DNA of 17,920 nt from Mariprofundaceae bacterium. GTDB lineage: Bacteria; Pseudomonadota; Zetaproteobacteria; Mariprofundales; Mariprofundaceae. Positions within the stretch are counted from its first letter, which is position 1. Every line of letters starts with the position of its first letter. Location of the stretch: contig WFOJ01000047.1 of NCBI GenBank assembly GCA_015488125.1, positions 1 to 17,920 of the forward strand, given 5' to 3'. The translations under genes were made by a program, and so were the position numbers. The notes beneath the pieces are model-generated. The model was not told where the DNA came from and did no database searches. It saw nothing but the letters and a program-made list of their open reading frames with translations. Of this stretch, positions 15,156-17,920 are shown in pieces.

Positions 15156-15286
15156 GCGAAAAATCGGATATTGGCCAAATCTTCGCCCTGTTTTTGTTCA
15201 ATAGCACTGCTACTTACCGCTAACAGGTCGTAAATTTGGCTCAATCCCGTTATTTCTCATGACGTTGCCAAAGTCCGACAGACTCC
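15156..15286. repeat. MITE-like element, left-truncated copy (131 bp)
   Basis: This segment matches 6855-6985 over its whole length, with roughly a dozen differences and a one-base indel (about 90% identical by hand alignment). It keeps the right terminal repeat CAAAGTCCGACAGACTCC (15269-15286) but lacks the left 30 bases. It is in the same orientation as the complete copy and, like it, lies just 3' of a - strand copper gene (copA stop at 15340). Confidence 0.8.
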
Positions 15287-15339
15287 TGGCGGGAACTGCT
15301 GCCTTATTGCATGAACATTCATCAAGGGCAACCGCCGCT

Positions 15340-17907
15340 TCAGAGCCGCGTCGAACGCAGCCGCAAGGCATTGCTGATGACGGAAACAGAACTGAGGCTC
15401 ATCGCCGCAGCGGCGATCACCGGCGACAGCAACAGACCGAATACCGGATAAAGAATACCCGCCGCAATCGGCACACCTGCCGAATTATAGATGAAGGCGA
15501 AAAACAGGTTCTGGCGGATGTTTTTCATGGTGGCACGGGAGAGACGACGGGCGCGGACGATGCCGTTCAGATCACCTTTAACCAGCGTCACGCCTGCTGA
15601 TTCCATGGCCACATCCGTGCCTGTTCCCATGGCAATACCGACGTGGGCCTGCGCCAGCGCTGGTGCATCGTTGATGCCATCGCCAGCCATGGCCACAGTG
15701 CGTCCTTCGGCTTGCAGGGCTTGCACCACGGCGGCCTTTTGATCGGGCAGCACTTCGGCTTCAACACGGTCAATGCCCAGTTTGTCTGCCACGGCACGGG
15801 CGGTATGGCGATTATCGCCCGTAAGCATAACCACCTGCACACCTTCATCATGCAGTGCGCGCACGGCATCGGCTGTGGTTGCCTTGATTGGGTCAGAGAC
15901 GCCAAGGCTGGCGCATAAACGACCATCCACGGCCAGCAACATCACGGTTTCGCCCTGCTGTTGCTGCGCTTCCATGGTTTCGATGATGCTGGCATCGACG
16001 TTGATGGCTGCTGCCTGCATCAGCGCCAGGTTACCCAGCAACACCGTATGCCCGTCCACCGTGGCGCGCACGCCCTTGCCGGTGACAGCGGTAAAATCTT
16101 CCGCCTTGCCCAGGCGAATGCCACGCTCGCTGGCAGCGGCAACAATGGCCGCAGCCAGCGGATGTTCACTGCCCTGTTCCAGCGTTGCCGCCCATTGCAG
16201 CAGCGTGCTCTCATCGTCATCGGCAAAGGGCGTGAGGCGCGTCAGCGTCGGCTTGCCTTCGGTCAGTGTGCCGGTTTTATCGACCACCACGGTATCCACT
16301 TTCTCCATGATCTCCAGGGCTTCGGCATTTTTGATTAACACACCCGCCGTCGCCCCGCGTCCGGTACCGACCATAATGGAAATCGGCGTTGCCAGCCCCA
16401 GGGCGCAGGGGCAGGCGATAATCAGCACCGCCACCGCATTGATCACCGCATGCGCCAGCCGTGGTTCCGGGCCAAAAAACCACCAGATAACAAAGGTCAG
16501 CGCCGCCACACTCACCACGGCGGGTACGAAATAGCCCGCCACTGTATCAGCCAGCTTCTGAATCGGCGCACGCGAACGCTGCGCTTCGGCCACCATGCCG
16601 ACAATCTGCGCCAGCAGCGTGTCAGCGCCAATTTTTTCCGCCCGCATCAGCAAGGCACCATTGCCATTGACCGTTGCGCCGATCAGCGCATCACCTGCGC
16701 TCTTGCGAACAGGCACAGGTTCGCCCGTGACCATGGATTCATCCACATGGCTGTCGCCTTCCAGCACCACACCATCCACCGGCACTTTTTCGCCGGGACG
16801 AATGCGCAACACATCACCCACCTGCACCGCTTCCATGGGCACATCATGTTCGCTGCCATCGTCGGCCACCTTGCGCGCTGTTTTGGGTGCCATGCCGAGC
16901 AGCAGTTTGATGGCTTCGTTGGTGCGCGAGCGGGCGCGCAGTTCCAGTACCTGACCGAGCAACACCAGCGTCACAATCACCGCTGCCGCTTCAAAATAGA
17001 CATCCACCAGCCCATTCTCCATGCGCATTAACGGCGGAAATATGCCCGGCAGCAGCAAGGCCACCATACTATACAGCCAGGCCACGCCCACGCCCAGACC
17101 AATCAGGGTAAACATATTAAAGTTTTGCGTTGTTAGCGACAACCAGAAACGTTCAAAGAACGGTTTACCCCCCCATAATACCACGGGTGTCGCCAGCAAA
17201 CACTCCATCCATTGCACCATCGCCATGGATAAGCCGTTGGGTAGCCACGACGGTGCCAGATCGGCCACCATCGCCAGCACAAACACCGGCAGCGCCAGCA
17301 CCACGCTGAAACGAAAGCGGCGGCTCATATCCTCCAGTTCAGGATTGGCTTCTTCCACCTCCACGGTGCGCGCCTCCAGTGCCATGCCGCACGTCGGACA
17401 ACTGCCAGGCGCATCACTGACCACCTCGGGATGCATCGGGCAGACATATTCCGTCTTTTGCGCTGCCAGCGACGGCGCCGCCATCGGCTCCAGTGCCATA
17501 CCGCAGACCTGACAGGTTCCCGGCCCCTTTTGCTCCTGACCCGGGCACATCGGGCAAAAATATATGGCCTCAGGATCGGCAGGGGCAGCAGCTTTTGCTG
17601 CCTGATGATGGCAAGCCGCATCCTTACCTTCGTAGGCCGACGGATCCGCTGAAAATTTCTCCACACAATGCGCGGAGCAGAAATAATAATCGTGGTTCTC
17701 ATGCCGCACATGATTGGCTGAAGCGCGGCTGACCTTCATGCCGCAGACGGGATCATGGGTGCAATTCTCACCCATGTATTGCTCTGGCGCTTCGCCAAAG
17801 CGTGCCTGGCAATGCGCGCTGCAAAAATGATAGTCCACACCGCGAAAGCTGCGCTGATGTTCACTGTCTTCGGCAACCTTCATGCCGCATACGGGGTCGA
17901 TATTCAT
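15340..17907 (-). CDS. copA: CopA-type Cu(I)-exporting P1B-ATPase with YHS and HMBD N-terminal modules
   Basis: This 855-residue heavy-metal P-type ATPase has four small Cys modules at its N-terminus: YHS 1 (C7, C29, C33), YHS 2 (C55, C77, C81), then two HMBD-type motifs, CPMCPG...CQVCGM (118-136) and CPMHPE...CPTCGM (156-174). No classical GMxCxxC HMA domain is seen. The catalytic core is complete: TGEP (394-397), the membrane metal site ACPCALG (C499, C501), DKTGT (phosphorylated D543), SEHPLA and GDGINDAP (D743, D747). The C-terminus has YNSAGVPIAAG and MSLSSVSVISNALRL, the Cu(I)-specific (P1B-1) pattern. The start has AAGGAG 7 bases upstream; its promoter lies outside the window. It would export cytoplasmic Cu(I) to the periplasm, from where CusCBA can remove it. 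The Cus name set and this gene are on one strand but are separated by the repeat array and TA pair. Confidence 0.95.
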   Translation of the reverse strand: MNIDPVCGMKVAEDSEHQRSFRGVDYHFCSAHCQARFGEAPEQYMGENCTHDPVCGMKVSRASANHVRHENHDYYFCSAHCVEKFSADPSAYEGKDAACHHQAAKAAAPADPEAIYFCPMCPGQEQKGPGTCQVCGMALEPMAAPSLAAQKTEYVCPMHPEVVSDAPGSCPTCGMALEARTVEVEEANPELEDMSRRFRFSVVLALPVFVLAMVADLAPSWLPNGLSMAMVQWMECLLATPVVLWGGKPFFERFWLSLTTQNFNMFTLIGLGVGVAWLYSMVALLLPGIFPPLMRMENGLVDVYFEAAAVIVTLVLLGQVLELRARSRTNEAIKLLLGMAPKTARKVADDGSEHDVPMEAVQVGDVLRIRPGEKVPVDGVVLEGDSHVDESMVTGEPVPVRKSAGDALIGATVNGNGALLMRAEKIGADTLLAQIVGMVAEAQRSRAPIQKLADTVAGYFVPAVVSVAALTFVIWWFFGPEPRLAHAVINAVAVLIIACPCALGLATPISIMVGTGRGATAGVLIKNAEALEIMEKVDTVVVDKTGTLTEGKPTLTRLTPFADDDESTLLQWAATLEQGSEHPLAAAIVAAASERGIRLGKAEDFTAVTGKGVRATVDGHTVLLGNLALMQAAAINVDASIIETMEAQQQQGETVMLLAVDGRLCASLGVSDPIKATTADAVRALHDEGVQVVMLTGDNRHTARAVADKLGIDRVEAEVLPDQKAAVVQALQAEGRTVAMAGDGINDAPALAQAHVGIAMGTGTDVAMESAGVTLVKGDLNGIVRARRLSRATMKNIRQNLFFAFIYNSAGVPIAAGILYPVFGLLLSPVIAAAAMSLSSVSVISNALRLRSTRL

Positions 17908-17920
17908 ATCATTCTCCTTG

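Noticed and set aside
15000..15233. 77-residue + strand frame between the REP array and copA
   Set aside because: It runs from the partial REP unit into the truncated MITE-like copy; no ribosome binding site and no known domain.
6825..15286. Composite transposon bounded by the two MITE-like copies
   Set aside because: No transposase is visible, one copy lacks an end, and the copies are in the same orientation about 10% diverged, so mobility as a unit is unsupported.

Overview
The window comes from a Gram-negative proteobacterium, most likely a gammaproteobacterium. The evidence is an outer-membrane beta-barrel protein, a complete CusCBA-type tripartite efflux system, Sec-type signal peptides, clear Shine-Dalgarno sites, and a GTAGGAGCGG-type REP array of the kind common in gammaproteobacteria. 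I cannot assign a genus. The window is densely coded and falls into three parts.

Part A (1-6244, + strand) is one tightly packed operon that I do not recognise as a described pathway. It holds the C-terminus of a PqqD-like small protein, an ATP-grasp ligase, a fold-type III PLP decarboxylase of the DAP/Orn/Arg decarboxylase family, a urea-transporter domain fused to an M23 metallopeptidase-like domain, an exported beta-barrel protein, and an exported TPR protein. Three junctions are 4-base ATGA overlaps and the last gap is 11 bases. The set looks like a pathway that makes an amino-acid- or peptide-derived product, combined with an inner- and outer-membrane handling apparatus. The product is unknown. 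A 12-bp hairpin at 6253-6284 separates it from the convergent genes that follow.

Part B (6299-13577, - strand) is a copper/silver module. In transcription order it has a small exported Cys/His protein (13577-13158), a leader with short repeats and a hairpin, cusC, cusB, cusA, a 161-bp MITE-like inverted-repeat element whose end abuts the cusA stop codon, and a His/Met-rich periplasmic protein (6793-6299). CusA keeps the three methionines equivalent to M573/M623/M672 of E. coli CusA. CusB carries two identical copies of its N-terminal Met-containing metal-binding motif. These features support Cu(I)/Ag(I) as substrate. CusC, CusB and CusA would span the envelope, and the two small exported proteins would bind metal in the periplasm.

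Part C (13605-17907, - strand) has a MntA/HepT (MNT-HEPN) toxin-antitoxin pair, four and a quarter copies of a 136-138-bp BIME/REP unit, a truncated second copy of the MITE-like element, and a CopA-type Cu(I) P1B-ATPase. The ATPase has two YHS and two HMBD-like Cys modules ahead of its membrane domain. The longest stretch without a gene is 14239-15339, which holds the repeat array, the truncated MITE-like copy, and about 150 bp (15005-15155) in which I see nothing recognisable. The repeats, the TA pair and the duplicated element between copA and the cus genes suggest that the copper region was assembled by rearrangement or transfer.
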